Positions 33,914-42,316 of a stretch of 64,000 bases of DNA are shown here, piece after piece. The notes beneath the pieces were generated by a model, which was not told the origin of the DNA, made no database searches, and saw nothing but the letters and a program-made list of their open reading frames with translations. The position numbers and the translations under genes are program-made. Numbering within the stretch: position 1 is the first letter of the stretch; every line of letters begins with the position of its first letter. Location of the stretch: positions 160,503-224,502 of the forward strand of contig NZ_AULQ01000007.1 in NCBI RefSeq assembly GCF_000422365.1, read 5' to 3'. Source of the stretch: Mesoflavibacter zeaxanthinifaciens DSM 18436. GTDB lineage: Bacteria > Bacteroidota > Bacteroidia > Flavobacteriales > Flavobacteriaceae.

Positions 33914-34651
33914 ATGAAGAAATTATCTGTCATCATTCCTACCTTTAACGAGGAAAATTATATAGAAAAAGCTTTGCGTTCTGTACGTTTTGCTGATGAG
34001 ATTATTGTTGTAGATTCTTTTAGCTCTGATAAAACAGTAGATATAGCTAAGAAAAATAATTGCACCGTTGTACAACGACAATTTGATAATTTTTCTAATC
34101 AAAAAAACTTTGCCTTACAATATGCAACTGGTGAATGGGTACTGTTTATTGATGCTGACGAGCGTATTCCTTTTGCTTTAAAACAAGAAATTTTAGAGGT
34201 TATTAAAAACCCGAAACATGCTGGATACAAGCTAAACTTTCCGCATTTTTATATGAATCGTTTTCTGTATCATCATTACGATTCTGTACTACGATTAGTT
34301 AAACGTGCTAATTGTAAATTTGAAGGTTTAGTACACGAAAAATTGATTATTGATGGTAGTATTGGTCAACTTAAAAATCCTGTACTTCATTTTACTTACA
34401 AAGGTCTAGAACACTACATTAGTAAAAAAGATAGTTATGCTTGGTTTCAGGCAGAACAAATGCTTAAAAAAGGTAAGAAAGCAACTTATTTTCATTTAGC
34501 TTTCAAACCTTTTTATCGTTTTTTTAGTAGCTATATTTTAAGACGCGGTTTTATGGATGGTATTCCTGGACTAGCTGTTGCTAGCATTAACGCTTACGGT
34601 GTATTTTCTAGATATGCCAAATTAATGTTACTAAAAAAAGGGATTAAATAG
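33914..34651 (+). CDS. GT2 glycosyltransferase, WaaE-like (copy 1)
   Basis: 245 residues, starting MKKLSVIIPTFNEENYIEKAL, with EIIVVDSFSSDKTVDIAKK and the metal-binding region LFIDADERIPFALKQEI. The pattern matches LPS core beta-glucosyltransferases of the WaaE/KdtX group, cytosolic with a membrane-facing C-terminus (YILRRGFMDGIPG). A close paralogue lies at 35448-36194. Its TAG is one base from the stop of the convergent deacetylase gene, leaving no room for a terminator. Confidence 0.87.
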   Translation: MKKLSVIIPTFNEENYIEKALRSVRFADEIIVVDSFSSDKTVDIAKKNNCTVVQRQFDNFSNQKNFALQYATGEWVLFIDADERIPFALKQEILEVIKNPKHAGYKLNFPHFYMNRFLYHHYDSVLRLVKRANCKFEGLVHEKLIIDGSIGQLKNPVLHFTYKGLEHYISKKDSYAWFQAEQMLKKGKKATYFHLAFKPFYRFFSSYILRRGFMDGIPGLAVASINAYGVFSRYAKLMLLKKGIK

Positions 34652-34652
34652 T

Positions 34653-35369
34653 TTAAAACAACTTACCTACTTTAAGTTTCCATATAAACTTTAGTAACGT
34701 ATCTTCTCCTTTTATATCTAATCGTTGTACTTGATATTTATTTTTAAAAGGAAACTTATTAATTCTATTACCTATGCGTAAACCATAATCTAAATGGTTT
34801 GCTTTTAACAAGGTTTCAAATTGTTTATTTATTGGATTTTTTCTAGGGAATTTTCCGTAAGGATAAGCAATAGTGTTGGACAACTCAAATTCATTGTTTT
34901 TAATAAATTCTTGACATGATTTTAAATCTAACGCTATCGTATCTATAGAAGATAATTGGTAATTAATATGACCGTAACTATGCCAACCAAGCTCGATAAT
35001 AGATGGATCTAGTTGCTTTAATTGTGCTACAGACATTATTGGTTTTTTACCTTCATCCCAATTATTTTTATTACCAACAAATTTAAAAGGCACATAAAAA
35101 CAAGCTTTAAGATTATGTTTTTTAAACAATGGATATGCTAATTCTAATTGATTAACATACACATCGTCAAACGTAATAATTACAGATTTTTTTGGTAAAT
35201 CTTTTGCAGTTTTAAAACGATCTAAATCTTTAAAATGAAGCGTTTTATAACCGTTATTTTTTAGATACAGCAACTGTTTTTCCAGCTTATCCACATGTAT
35301 AGTCAAACCTTTAGCTTCATCTATTTTAGAAGTTACAGAATGATACATTAATACCGGTAATTTTGCCAT
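34653..35369 (-). CDS. Polysaccharide deacetylase (NodB homology) family protein
   Basis: 238 residues starting MAKLPVLMYHSVTSK. NodB motifs are visible: VIITFDDVYVN (motif 1, with the catalytic and metal-binding Asp pair), LGWHSYGHINY (motif 2, metal-binding His pair) and IAYPYGKFPR (motif 3). There is no signal peptide, so it may act in the cytosol on a lipid-linked sugar, or by an unrecognised export route. The likely role is removal of an N-acetyl or other acyl group from a core or surface glycan. Divergent promoters (35395-35402 and 35417-35424) separate it from the next GT2. Confidence 0.87.
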   Translation of the reverse strand: MAKLPVLMYHSVTSKIDEAKGLTIHVDKLEKQLLYLKNNGYKTLHFKDLDRFKTAKDLPKKSVIITFDDVYVNQLELAYPLFKKHNLKACFYVPFKFVGNKNNWDEGKKPIMSVAQLKQLDPSIIELGWHSYGHINYQLSSIDTIALDLKSCQEFIKNNEFELSNTIAYPYGKFPRKNPINKQFETLLKANHLDYGLRIGNRINKFPFKNKYQVQRLDIKGEDTLLKFIWKLKVGKLF

Positions 35370-35394
35370 ACCAAAAATGATTTTTAACTACTCA

Positions 35395-35402
35395 CAAATA
35401 TA
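35395..35402 (-). promoter_or_regulatory. Promoter -7 box (TATATTTG) for the deacetylase
   Basis: Exact TAnnTTTG match on the minus strand, 25 bases before the deacetylase ATG at 35369. It is 14 bases from the divergent box at 35417. Confidence 0.5.
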
Positions 35403-35416
35403 TAAAGCCTATTGGT

Positions 35417-35424
35417 TATATTTG
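35417..35424 (+). promoter_or_regulatory. Promoter -7 box (TATATTTG) for WaaE-like GT2 copy 2
   Basis: Exact TAnnTTTG match, 23 bases before the ATG at 35448, divergent from the deacetylase box. Confidence 0.5.
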
Positions 35425-35447
35425 CCTAAAATCTTATTTTCTATAAC

Positions 35448-36194
35448 ATGATAAGCGCTTTAGCTATAACTTATAACGAAGAAAAAAATGTAGAATGCTA
35501 CATTAAAAGCTTATCTTTTGCAGACGAAATTATCATAGTAGATTCTTTTAGTACAGATAACACCGTAAATCTTGCTAAACAACTTGGTGCAAAAGTAATA
35601 CAACGTAAATTTGATGATTTTTCTACACAAAAAAACTACGCACTAAGTTTGGCTAATAACGATTGGGTTACTTTTTTTGATTTAGATGAAATTGTGACTC
35701 CTGAATTGGCTGAAGAAATTACAAACACCATAAAAACAGACCCTAAAAATGAAGCTTTTAAAGTAAAACGAAACTTTTATTTTATGGGTAAACGATTGAA
35801 ATATAGCGGATTTCAAACGGATTATGTTGTTAGACTATTTAATAAAAACAACAGCAAATACAACGGTAAATTAGTACACGAAGCTATAGAAACAGCTTCA
35901 ACTATTAAAAAATTAAAACACAAAGTAGATCATTACACGTATAAATCTTTTGACGGTTATAATTTAAAACTTACCAAATACAGTAAATTAAAAGCAGAAG
36001 AATTATATAATAAAAATGTACGACCAAACCTATATCATTTTTTATTTAGACCTTGGTACAGATTTATGCACCAATACTTTTTAAGACTTGGTTTTTTAGA
36101 TGGAAAAGAAGGTTTTATAGTATCTTATCTTAGTGGTTTTATGGTGTTTAAGCGTTATATTCAGCTTTGGACTATGTACAGAAATATTGAATAG
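35448..36194 (+). CDS. GT2 glycosyltransferase, WaaE-like (copy 2)
   Basis: 248 residues starting MISALAITYNEEKNVECYI. It parallels copy 1 (33914-34651) along its length: EIIIVDSFSTDNTVNLAKQ, QRKFDDFSTQKNYAL and a closing FLRLGFLDGKEGF. The metal site differs: FFDLDEIVTPELAEEI replaces the DADERIP of copy 1, so a different donor or acceptor is plausible. Its TAG is immediately followed by the ATG of a GT4 gene (zero spacing), making a two-gene unit. Confidence 0.87.
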   Translation: MISALAITYNEEKNVECYIKSLSFADEIIIVDSFSTDNTVNLAKQLGAKVIQRKFDDFSTQKNYALSLANNDWVTFFDLDEIVTPELAEEITNTIKTDPKNEAFKVKRNFYFMGKRLKYSGFQTDYVVRLFNKNNSKYNGKLVHEAIETASTIKKLKHKVDHYTYKSFDGYNLKLTKYSKLKAEELYNKNVRPNLYHFLFRPWYRFMHQYFLRLGFLDGKEGFIVSYLSGFMVFKRYIQLWTMYRNIE

Positions 36195-37259
36195 ATGAAA
36201 CACGTTTTTTTAGAATCTCATAACATAAAAAATCAATTTAACGGTTTTGGGCAATTTAATTATCATCTAATTAATGGGCTTTATAATGCGCAAATTGAAG
36301 ATTTTAAAATAACACTTAATGCTAAAAACACAACGCCTTTAAAAGATAAATACGGTAATTATTTTAACTATAAAACTTATAAATCTTTAAGCCGAAAACC
36401 TTTATTCAGAATAAAAAAGAAGTACGATGTTTGGCATAGTTTAAATCAAAATATAAAAGTAGAACCATTTTTTAATATTCCGTATGTATTAACAATTCAT
36501 GACGTAAATTTTGTAGATGAAGTTTCTAACGATATGGATCATAAAGTGAATCTTAGATTTAAAGAAAAATTAAAACGAAGTCACGCCATTACTTACATAT
36601 CTGAATTTACTAAACAATCTACACACAAACATTTTGATGTTCCAAACGTGCCAGAATATGTAATCTACAATGGTAATCCTATAAGCAAACTCCAAACCGA
36701 TTTTAAAGCGGTTACACCAGTAACCCAACGACCATTTTTATTTTTTATTGGCGGATTAACAGCACGTAAAAACCCACATACTTTAGTGCAAATGTTAGAG
36801 CATTTACCAGATTTTGATTTGGTACTTGCAGGATCAAAAAAAGACGATTATACAACCAATGTTTTAGAAACTGCAATTGCAAAAACTAATACAAAAAGCC
36901 AAATCCATATTTTAGGTAAAATTAGTTCAACCGAGAAACATTATTACTATAAACATTGTGAAGCGTTGGTGTTTCCTTCATTATTAGAAGGTTTTGGGTT
37001 ACCACCAATAGAAGCGATGTCTTATGGTAAACCTGTATTTTTATCCAACCTTACATCGTTACCTGAAATAGGCGGTAAAGATGCATTTTACTGGGATAAT
37101 TTTGATTCAAAATACATGGCTAACGTCTTGATAGAAGGATTACATAAGTATGAAACCAACAAAGACTTTTATATAAATGCATATCAAAACCGTGCTAAAA
37201 GTTTTAATTGGAATACTGCTGCATTACACTATGCAGACGTCTACAGAAGCTTATTTTAA
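36195..37259 (+). CDS. GT4 glycosyltransferase
   Basis: 354 residues in the GT-B fold. The C-terminal domain has FFIGGLTARKNPHTLVQML and the retaining-GT signature LVFPSLLEGFGLPPIEAMSYGKPV with the conserved Glu pair (E...GFGLPPIE). The N-terminal half is lower-complexity and diverged. It starts directly at the stop of the upstream GT2 gene and overlaps the convergent GT2 gene by 9 bases at the 3' end. It transfers an unknown sugar within the core or outer-core glycan. Confidence 0.87.
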   Translation: MKHVFLESHNIKNQFNGFGQFNYHLINGLYNAQIEDFKITLNAKNTTPLKDKYGNYFNYKTYKSLSRKPLFRIKKKYDVWHSLNQNIKVEPFFNIPYVLTIHDVNFVDEVSNDMDHKVNLRFKEKLKRSHAITYISEFTKQSTHKHFDVPNVPEYVIYNGNPISKLQTDFKAVTPVTQRPFLFFIGGLTARKNPHTLVQMLEHLPDFDLVLAGSKKDDYTTNVLETAIAKTNTKSQIHILGKISSTEKHYYYKHCEALVFPSLLEGFGLPPIEAMSYGKPVFLSNLTSLPEIGGKDAFYWDNFDSKYMANVLIEGLHKYETNKDFYINAYQNRAKSFNWNTAALHYADVYRSLF

Positions 37260-38177
37260 AACAATTTGTTGTTTCTGCTTTAAAGAATATTTTAAAGGCG
37301 CACCTTGAAAAACTATCCAAAATAATTTTGCTCTATTCTTACTGGTCAACGCTTTTAAAGCTAACTTTAGTAAAATAATAAATTGTAAACATTTATATTT
37401 TAAATAAGAATAATTTTTACGGTATATGTAAAGCCTAGAAATCATTAACTCTTGCTTAATTAAAGGATTTGCTTTTACGGTAGCACTTTCTAAATGTTTA
37501 AAAGTAGATGTTGGTACTAAAACACTTTTGTAGCCCAATTGTTTTAACCTAAAACACAAATCCATTTCTTCAAAATATAAAAACAAATTAGTGTCAAAAC
37601 CTCCAATTTTTGCAAAAACTTCAGCCTTAAAAAACATAAAACAACCTTGTAAAGCTGGTACTTCAAAAGGTGTTTTATATGGTAAATCTTTTCGTTTTGG
37701 ATGATTTTTTATAAATTTTTCTATAAAACTTCTACCAAATAATTCTTTTCTAAACCCTTGAAAATAATCAAACCCAATTACAGGTTTATTATCAATATTT
37801 AATTGTTGTGGTGAACAGACTGCAACATCATCGTTTGCTTTTAAATAGTCTATTAAAGGAGAAAAACAATCTTCTGTAATTATTACATCGTTATTTATAA
37901 AAGCCAAATATTTACCTTTTGCAAACTGAACACCTAACATATTTCCTGCTCCAAAACCTAAATTTATAGCACTTTTATGAAATATTATAGGATAATCTAC
38001 TGCATTAAAAGTAGTTACTAATTGTAAACTTAAAGGTTCTGTAGAGGCATTATCAATTACAATAACTTCATAAGTATAATTTTTAGGAAACTTAGCTACT
38101 AATGAGTTTACAAAATCTAAAGTCAATTTTGCATTATTATAATTTACTGTAATTATAGATACATCTACCGTAGTCAT
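37251..38177 (-). CDS. GT2 glycosyltransferase (rhamnosyltransferase-like)
   Basis: 308 residues starting MTTVDVSIITVNYNNAKLTL. Motifs: EVIVIDNASTEPLS, NLGFGAGNMLGVQFAKGKYLAFINNDVIIT (metal site NND in place of DXD) and ALQGCFMFFKAEVFAKIGGFDTNLFLYFEEMDLCFRLKQLG. These are typical of the WcaA/WbbL rhamnosyltransferase-like branch. A membrane-associated helix region is near the C-terminus. It is the last gene of a three-gene minus-strand unit (40237 to 37251) with 9- to 11-base spacings. Confidence 0.87.
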   Translation of the reverse strand: MTTVDVSIITVNYNNAKLTLDFVNSLVAKFPKNYTYEVIVIDNASTEPLSLQLVTTFNAVDYPIIFHKSAINLGFGAGNMLGVQFAKGKYLAFINNDVIITEDCFSPLIDYLKANDDVAVCSPQQLNIDNKPVIGFDYFQGFRKELFGRSFIEKFIKNHPKRKDLPYKTPFEVPALQGCFMFFKAEVFAKIGGFDTNLFLYFEEMDLCFRLKQLGYKSVLVPTSTFKHLESATVKANPLIKQELMISRLYIYRKNYSYLKYKCLQFIILLKLALKALTSKNRAKLFWIVFQGAPLKYSLKQKQQIVLK

Positions 38178-38186
38178 TAAAAAATA

Positions 38187-39101
38187 TTAAGCGTTATACA
38201 TGGTTTTAAAATAAGCTTCAAAATGCTCTTGAAAATAAAAGTCTGCTCCATTAGTTGTTGTTGGAAACATTACAGGATAATCTGGATATGCTTCTAATAG
38301 TCTTGGCACTTTTAATCCTTCGGCAATCGCATAAGCAAAAGTTTGATTACTTAAATAAAACTTACATGATTTTATTATTTGTGCTAGTTCTAGAAAGTCT
38401 TTAACATCATAAAATTCTAGATTTGGTACGCTTTGCTTTAAATCTTCATATTCATCTTTTGTGCCCAAAAACAATAAGTTATCGTAGTGTTTTAAAAATG
38501 AATAATCTATAAATACATTACGTGCTCTAAAGGTACGTACAATTACAATTTTATCTTTAATAGTCTTATGTGGTTTTACATCTAAATAAGGCAATGTCAT
38601 ATCGGCTTGTTTTCCTACAAGATGATAATACCATCTAAATGAATGAAATTGATTTGAAATAGGTAAAGCTCTAAAAAAATCTAAATCAACATCTATAGTT
38701 TGGTTGGTGTAAACTATTACGCTATTTAAATACGATTGTTCTTTTAATAATGGCAAAAGCATATTAAAAGACCTTTCGGAAATCATAATATTTCCTGATG
38801 GATGTTTAAAATATTGTCCATTATATGGCTGATTAACTTTAACTATTAAATTGCAAGTTTTTGTTTTTGACAACTCTTTTATAATGGGTAAAGCATATAT
38901 CAAATCTCCTAAATGTCCAGAATGTGATAAATTAATTTCGGTTTTAGAATTGATATTATCTTTAAACTGTTTTAAAGTTTTTAAAACTTCAGGATTTAAA
39001 GTAGCACGTTTTTTCTGCTCGCGTTTTGCATGCTTAACTTCTAAATATTTGCTTTTATTGTTGGTAATTTTATACCAGAATTTTAATATTTCAGAGTTCA
39101 T
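38187..39101 (-). CDS. GT9-like glycosyltransferase-fold protein, divergent
   Basis: 304 residues. The N-terminus is basic and then has HSGHLGDLIYALPIIKELSK, which looks like a GT9/ADP-heptose transferase acceptor motif with GDLI. The C-terminal part has CKFYLSNQTFAYAIAEGLKVPRLLE, analogous to the GT9 donor motif but with SNQ in place of GxDxG. The catalytic residues are therefore atypical, and a different donor or a non-catalytic role is possible. It is the middle gene of a minus-strand unit, 11 bases after the GT4 and 9 bases before the GT2. The family call is by pattern only. Confidence 0.55.
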   Translation of the reverse strand: MNSEILKFWYKITNNKSKYLEVKHAKREQKKRATLNPEVLKTLKQFKDNINSKTEINLSHSGHLGDLIYALPIIKELSKTKTCNLIVKVNQPYNGQYFKHPSGNIMISERSFNMLLPLLKEQSYLNSVIVYTNQTIDVDLDFFRALPISNQFHSFRWYYHLVGKQADMTLPYLDVKPHKTIKDKIVIVRTFRARNVFIDYSFLKHYDNLLFLGTKDEYEDLKQSVPNLEFYDVKDFLELAQIIKSCKFYLSNQTFAYAIAEGLKVPRLLEAYPDYPVMFPTTTNGADFYFQEHFEAYFKTMYNA

Positions 39102-39112
39102 AAAACAGTCGA

Positions 39113-40237
39113 TTAATTTAAAATTTGGTCTAACGTACTATACACAGCTTTTTCACTTAAAAACTCTTCGTAAAATAGATTTGCCTTTTGCTTGTTGGTT
39201 TCATAAAAACTAGAATCATTAAGTAATTGCGTTGTGTAAGACGCAAATTTAGTTGCATTATCTGTTACTAAACAACCATTATCTACTTTATTAATTAATC
39301 CATCTACGCCTCTTGTATTACATACAACTGGCAAATTAAAGGATAACGCTTCTACAACTTTAATTTTTAATCCTGTACCGCTTAGCATTGGACAAATTAC
39401 AACTTTTGAAGCATTGTAAGTTGCAGATAAATCTTCAACATAATTAATTTTAATTACGTTTGGATAATCCTTAATATGCTTATTTATTTTTCCAACTACG
39501 GTTATAGATATTTTAGTCTCTAATAAAGGATAAACTTTATTAAAAAACCATTGTGCTGCTGCTATATTATGTTCGTTTTCACTAGCTACGTATAAAACAT
39601 CTATAGTTTTTGTTGTGCTTTGTATTTTACTAGTTGTTAAATGTGGCACTAAATGCACTGGTGTTTTTATAAATTGCTCAAAAAGGTATTTTTCTTCTAC
39701 TGAAATTGCCCAAACTTGATCAACACTGTTTAAAAGTTTCATTTCGCCTTCAAAAAATTCACCTAGCTTAAAATCTTTTCGGTTTTTAAATTGCGAGGTT
39801 AAAAAATCGTGTGTATCTACTATTGTCGTTGCTCCTTTTAAGTATGGATTATCTAAAACCAAAGGTACCCAACAAGAATAACTAACAATTATTTTATCGT
39901 ATGTTTTATTTTGCAACACCTTATTAAAAGCTTGTTGTTGATTTAATTGTCTACGATCAAAAGGTTTAGGTATTTTACTAAACAATTTGGGCATAGAGAC
40001 TTTAAAAAAATAACTTAAACCTCCTTTTTTTTGCTTTGGTAAAAAATGTACTTGATTAACTAATTTTTCAGATTTAAGTACTTCTACATCTTGTTCTGTA
40101 AAGTGTTGATCGGCTTCTGCTACTAAATCTAAGGTTATATTTTTTGCCTTAAAATACTGTAAAAGCGTGTAAGCTCTTACGTGGTTACCTTGTGAACGTA
40201 CCAACGGATTACCTGGAAAAAAATATAATACTTTCAT
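39113..40237 (-). CDS. GT4 glycosyltransferase
   Basis: 374 residues starting MKVLYFFPGNPLVRSQGNHVRAYTLLQYF, a GT-B donor-domain start. The C-terminal domain shows VLYVASENEHNIAAAQWFFNKVYP, a KVVICPMLSGTGLKIKVVEALSFNLPVV donor-binding motif (PxxxGTGLKxK.xEAL, the GT4 pattern used by many O-antigen transferases) and TRGVDGL. It is first in a three-gene minus-strand unit and has a TATTTTTG box at 40261-40268. The donor sugar is unknown. Confidence 0.87.
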   Translation of the reverse strand: MKVLYFFPGNPLVRSQGNHVRAYTLLQYFKAKNITLDLVAEADQHFTEQDVEVLKSEKLVNQVHFLPKQKKGGLSYFFKVSMPKLFSKIPKPFDRRQLNQQQAFNKVLQNKTYDKIIVSYSCWVPLVLDNPYLKGATTIVDTHDFLTSQFKNRKDFKLGEFFEGEMKLLNSVDQVWAISVEEKYLFEQFIKTPVHLVPHLTTSKIQSTTKTIDVLYVASENEHNIAAAQWFFNKVYPLLETKISITVVGKINKHIKDYPNVIKINYVEDLSATYNASKVVICPMLSGTGLKIKVVEALSFNLPVVCNTRGVDGLINKVDNGCLVTDNATKFASYTTQLLNDSSFYETNKQKANLFYEEFLSEKAVYSTLDQILN

Positions 40238-40260
40238 TAAATTACTTACAGAAACAGCTC

Positions 40261-40268
40261 CAAAAATA
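40261..40268 (-). promoter_or_regulatory. Promoter -7 box (TATTTTTG) for the three-gene minus unit
   Basis: Exact TAnnTTTG match on the minus strand, 23 bases before the GT4 ATG at 40237. Confidence 0.5.
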
Positions 40269-40298
40269 GCATTTTATAATTTATTAGCCATTATATTT

Positions 40299-40306
40299 TA
40301 TTTTTG
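40299..40306 (+). promoter_or_regulatory. Promoter -7 box (TATTTTTG) for the GT2 at 40346
   Basis: Exact TAnnTTTG match. An in-frame TTG at 40304 lies inside this box, so translation more likely starts at the ATG at 40346. Confidence 0.55.
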
Positions 40307-40345
40307 AAGATTTGCAACTTAATTTTACAATCTATTTTAATTTTC

Positions 40346-41413
40346 ATGCAAGAAACGCCTTTAATTTCAGTAATAATTCCGTGTTATAATGGAGAACAAT
40401 ATATTGAAAAAACTCTTCAACATATAATAAATCAAACGTTTACAAATTGGGAATGTATTGTTGTTGATGATGGTAGCTCGGATAATTCTAAAGAAATTAT
40501 TACCGCTTTTGAAAATCTAGACAATAGAATTATTTATTATTATCAAGATAACCAAGGTCTTTCTGGTTCTAGAAATTCTGGAACAAAAATTAGCAAAGGA
40601 AAATACATCTATTATTTGGATGCAGACGATTTGGTTGATAAAAACACGCTTCAAAATTTTGTTAATTTAATACCTCACAACACAGATATTATTTTTGGCA
40701 AGACTGCATTAACAGATGGACATAACAAAAACATTATAGGTTATTTAGAACATTTTCTACCAGTAAACCATAAGTTATCAAATACCAATTACAAGTTAAT
40801 ACCAATGGTATTAAATGATAAAGTAAGTTGTGTTGCACATAATAGATTATACAAAAAAAACTTTATTACTAAGCATAACCTTGCTTTTAAAGACCGATTA
40901 TTACATGAAGACGAATTATGGTTTTTTGAAACCTTAATTAACTGCCAATCTATTATATTAAGTGATCAAACAACATATTATTACAATACTGGAAATCAAA
41001 ACTCTATTACCAATAATTTTAGCATTAAAAACACCAAAGCATATTTAGATATTTTAGATACTATCTATCAAAAATATTATCTAAACGCAGAATCAACTGA
41101 AGCAAAAAACGTTACAAATCTATATCTTAATTATTTTAAAATGACCATAATAACACATTGTTATTTTAACACGCCAAATCAAGATAAAGAAGACGTTAAC
41201 ACGTTAATTACAAATGCTTTTAAAGCTGTAAAACTACCAGAAGCTAGTTACAATAATCTAAGTAACAGCTTAAAACAATTGCACCAAAATTTTAAAACAG
41301 TATTGCCTTTAGGCTTAGATAAAACGCTTAACTATTTGCGTTGGTATAGATCTAAAAGTCTAAAAAAGATAATAAAACGCCAACTAATATTAATACAAGC
41401 TAAGATGGCTTAA
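40346..41413 (+). CDS. GT2 glycosyltransferase
   Basis: 355 residues starting MQETPLISVIIPCYNGEQYIEKTL. The GT-A core has CIVVDDGSSDNSKEIITAF, GLSGSRNSGTKISKGKYIYYLDADDL with the DXD metal site, and LLHEDELWFFETLI. The C-terminal ~130 residues are helical. The start is chosen over an upstream TTG that lies inside the promoter box. Its TAA is shared in the palindrome TTAA with the stop of the convergent GT32-like gene. It is monocistronic. The transferred sugar is unknown. Confidence 0.87.
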   Translation: MQETPLISVIIPCYNGEQYIEKTLQHIINQTFTNWECIVVDDGSSDNSKEIITAFENLDNRIIYYYQDNQGLSGSRNSGTKISKGKYIYYLDADDLVDKNTLQNFVNLIPHNTDIIFGKTALTDGHNKNIIGYLEHFLPVNHKLSNTNYKLIPMVLNDKVSCVAHNRLYKKNFITKHNLAFKDRLLHEDELWFFETLINCQSIILSDQTTYYYNTGNQNSITNNFSIKNTKAYLDILDTIYQKYYLNAESTEAKNVTNLYLNYFKMTIITHCYFNTPNQDKEDVNTLITNAFKAVKLPEASYNNLSNSLKQLHQNFKTVLPLGLDKTLNYLRWYRSKSLKKIIKRQLILIQAKMA

Positions 41414-42192
41414 AGATATTTTCTTTTAAGTTGTTCTATTAAAGATTGCGAATCAAAATCTGCATTTTTATCAAAATTAGGCTCGCGTCTAGTCATTTCA
41501 TTCCAAAGATGAATTGCGTAAGTATCTTTAAATAAATCCGCACTATTTTTAAAAGTGTTATCGTAAACTGTATGCCAGTTAGAAAAATGTATTGGAAAAA
41601 AATAGGTAAATGGTTTGGCTTTGTCTTTTATTTTGAAATAATCTAAAGCTTTAGTAAAACCTTCTGGTCCGCCAGATTCGCCCCATTCTATATGCTCTCT
41701 ACCTTTACCCCAAAATTTACGTTTACGCTTTACCTTTTTTTGGTGTTTACTATCGTAAGGCAAAATAGTATTTGGGAATTCGCAATTATGACTTAAAAAT
41801 TTACAAATCTCATGTCCTGGTTTAAATCCTAAAACAGCAGGACAAACAAGATCTATAGATTCTGAGCCATACACTTCATCTTCATCAAAATCAAAGGGTT
41901 TAATACATATCACATCTGTATCTACCCAAAAACCTCCTTTTTTATATAACAATTCCCATCTAAACCAATCGGCAAAACCAGCATAACTTCCACCGTTGTA
42001 GGTAAAAATTTCAGATGAATTAATAATTTCATTTGCATCTTTTACTGTTGTTCCTTCAGGAATATTTTGCACTTCTCCATAAGTATACAAGTGAAACTCA
42101 TGATTGTTTTTTAAAAAAGAATTAATGCAAAGCTGTTCTATTTTTGATAAAGAACCGCCAATCCATAAAGATTGAATAATAGGTAAAGCCAT
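41410..42192 (-). CDS. GT32-like glycosyltransferase with DXD motif
   Basis: 260 residues. The Gly_transf_sug (DXD) signature is visible: PIIQSLWIGGSLSKIE at the N-terminus, YAGFADWFRWELLYKKGGFWVDTDVICIKPF in the middle, with the DXD at WVDTD, then VCPAVLGFKPGHEI. It is cytosolic with no signal peptide. These enzymes add a hexose or amino-hexose to capsule or LPS chains; the specific sugar is unknown. It is monocistronic, with a TAATTTTG box at 42209-42216, and shares a TTAA stop palindrome with the convergent GT2. Confidence 0.85.
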   Translation of the reverse strand: MALPIIQSLWIGGSLSKIEQLCINSFLKNNHEFHLYTYGEVQNIPEGTTVKDANEIINSSEIFTYNGGSYAGFADWFRWELLYKKGGFWVDTDVICIKPFDFDEDEVYGSESIDLVCPAVLGFKPGHEICKFLSHNCEFPNTILPYDSKHQKKVKRKRKFWGKGREHIEWGESGGPEGFTKALDYFKIKDKAKPFTYFFPIHFSNWHTVYDNTFKNSADLFKDTYAIHLWNEMTRREPNFDKNADFDSQSLIEQLKRKYL

Positions 42193-42208
42193 ATAAAATT
42201 TTAAAGTT

Positions 42209-42216
42209 CAAAATTA
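42209..42216 (-). promoter_or_regulatory. Promoter -7 box (TAATTTTG) for the GT32-like gene
   Basis: Exact TAnnTTTG match on the minus strand, 16 bases before the ATG at 42192. Confidence 0.5.
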
Positions 42217-42316
42217 CAATTTTTAAACTTTAAGATTAAAATTTAAAGAATTGTTTTTTAAGATTATTGGCGTTTAAGCTTTATTACCATAATTTTACAC
42301 CAAAATAAATAGGTTA

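Noticed and set aside
38851..39213. 120-residue plus-strand ORF
   Set aside because: It is antisense to two well-supported minus-strand genes, is Cys/Leu-rich and low in recognisable motifs, and has no promoter or start signal of its own.
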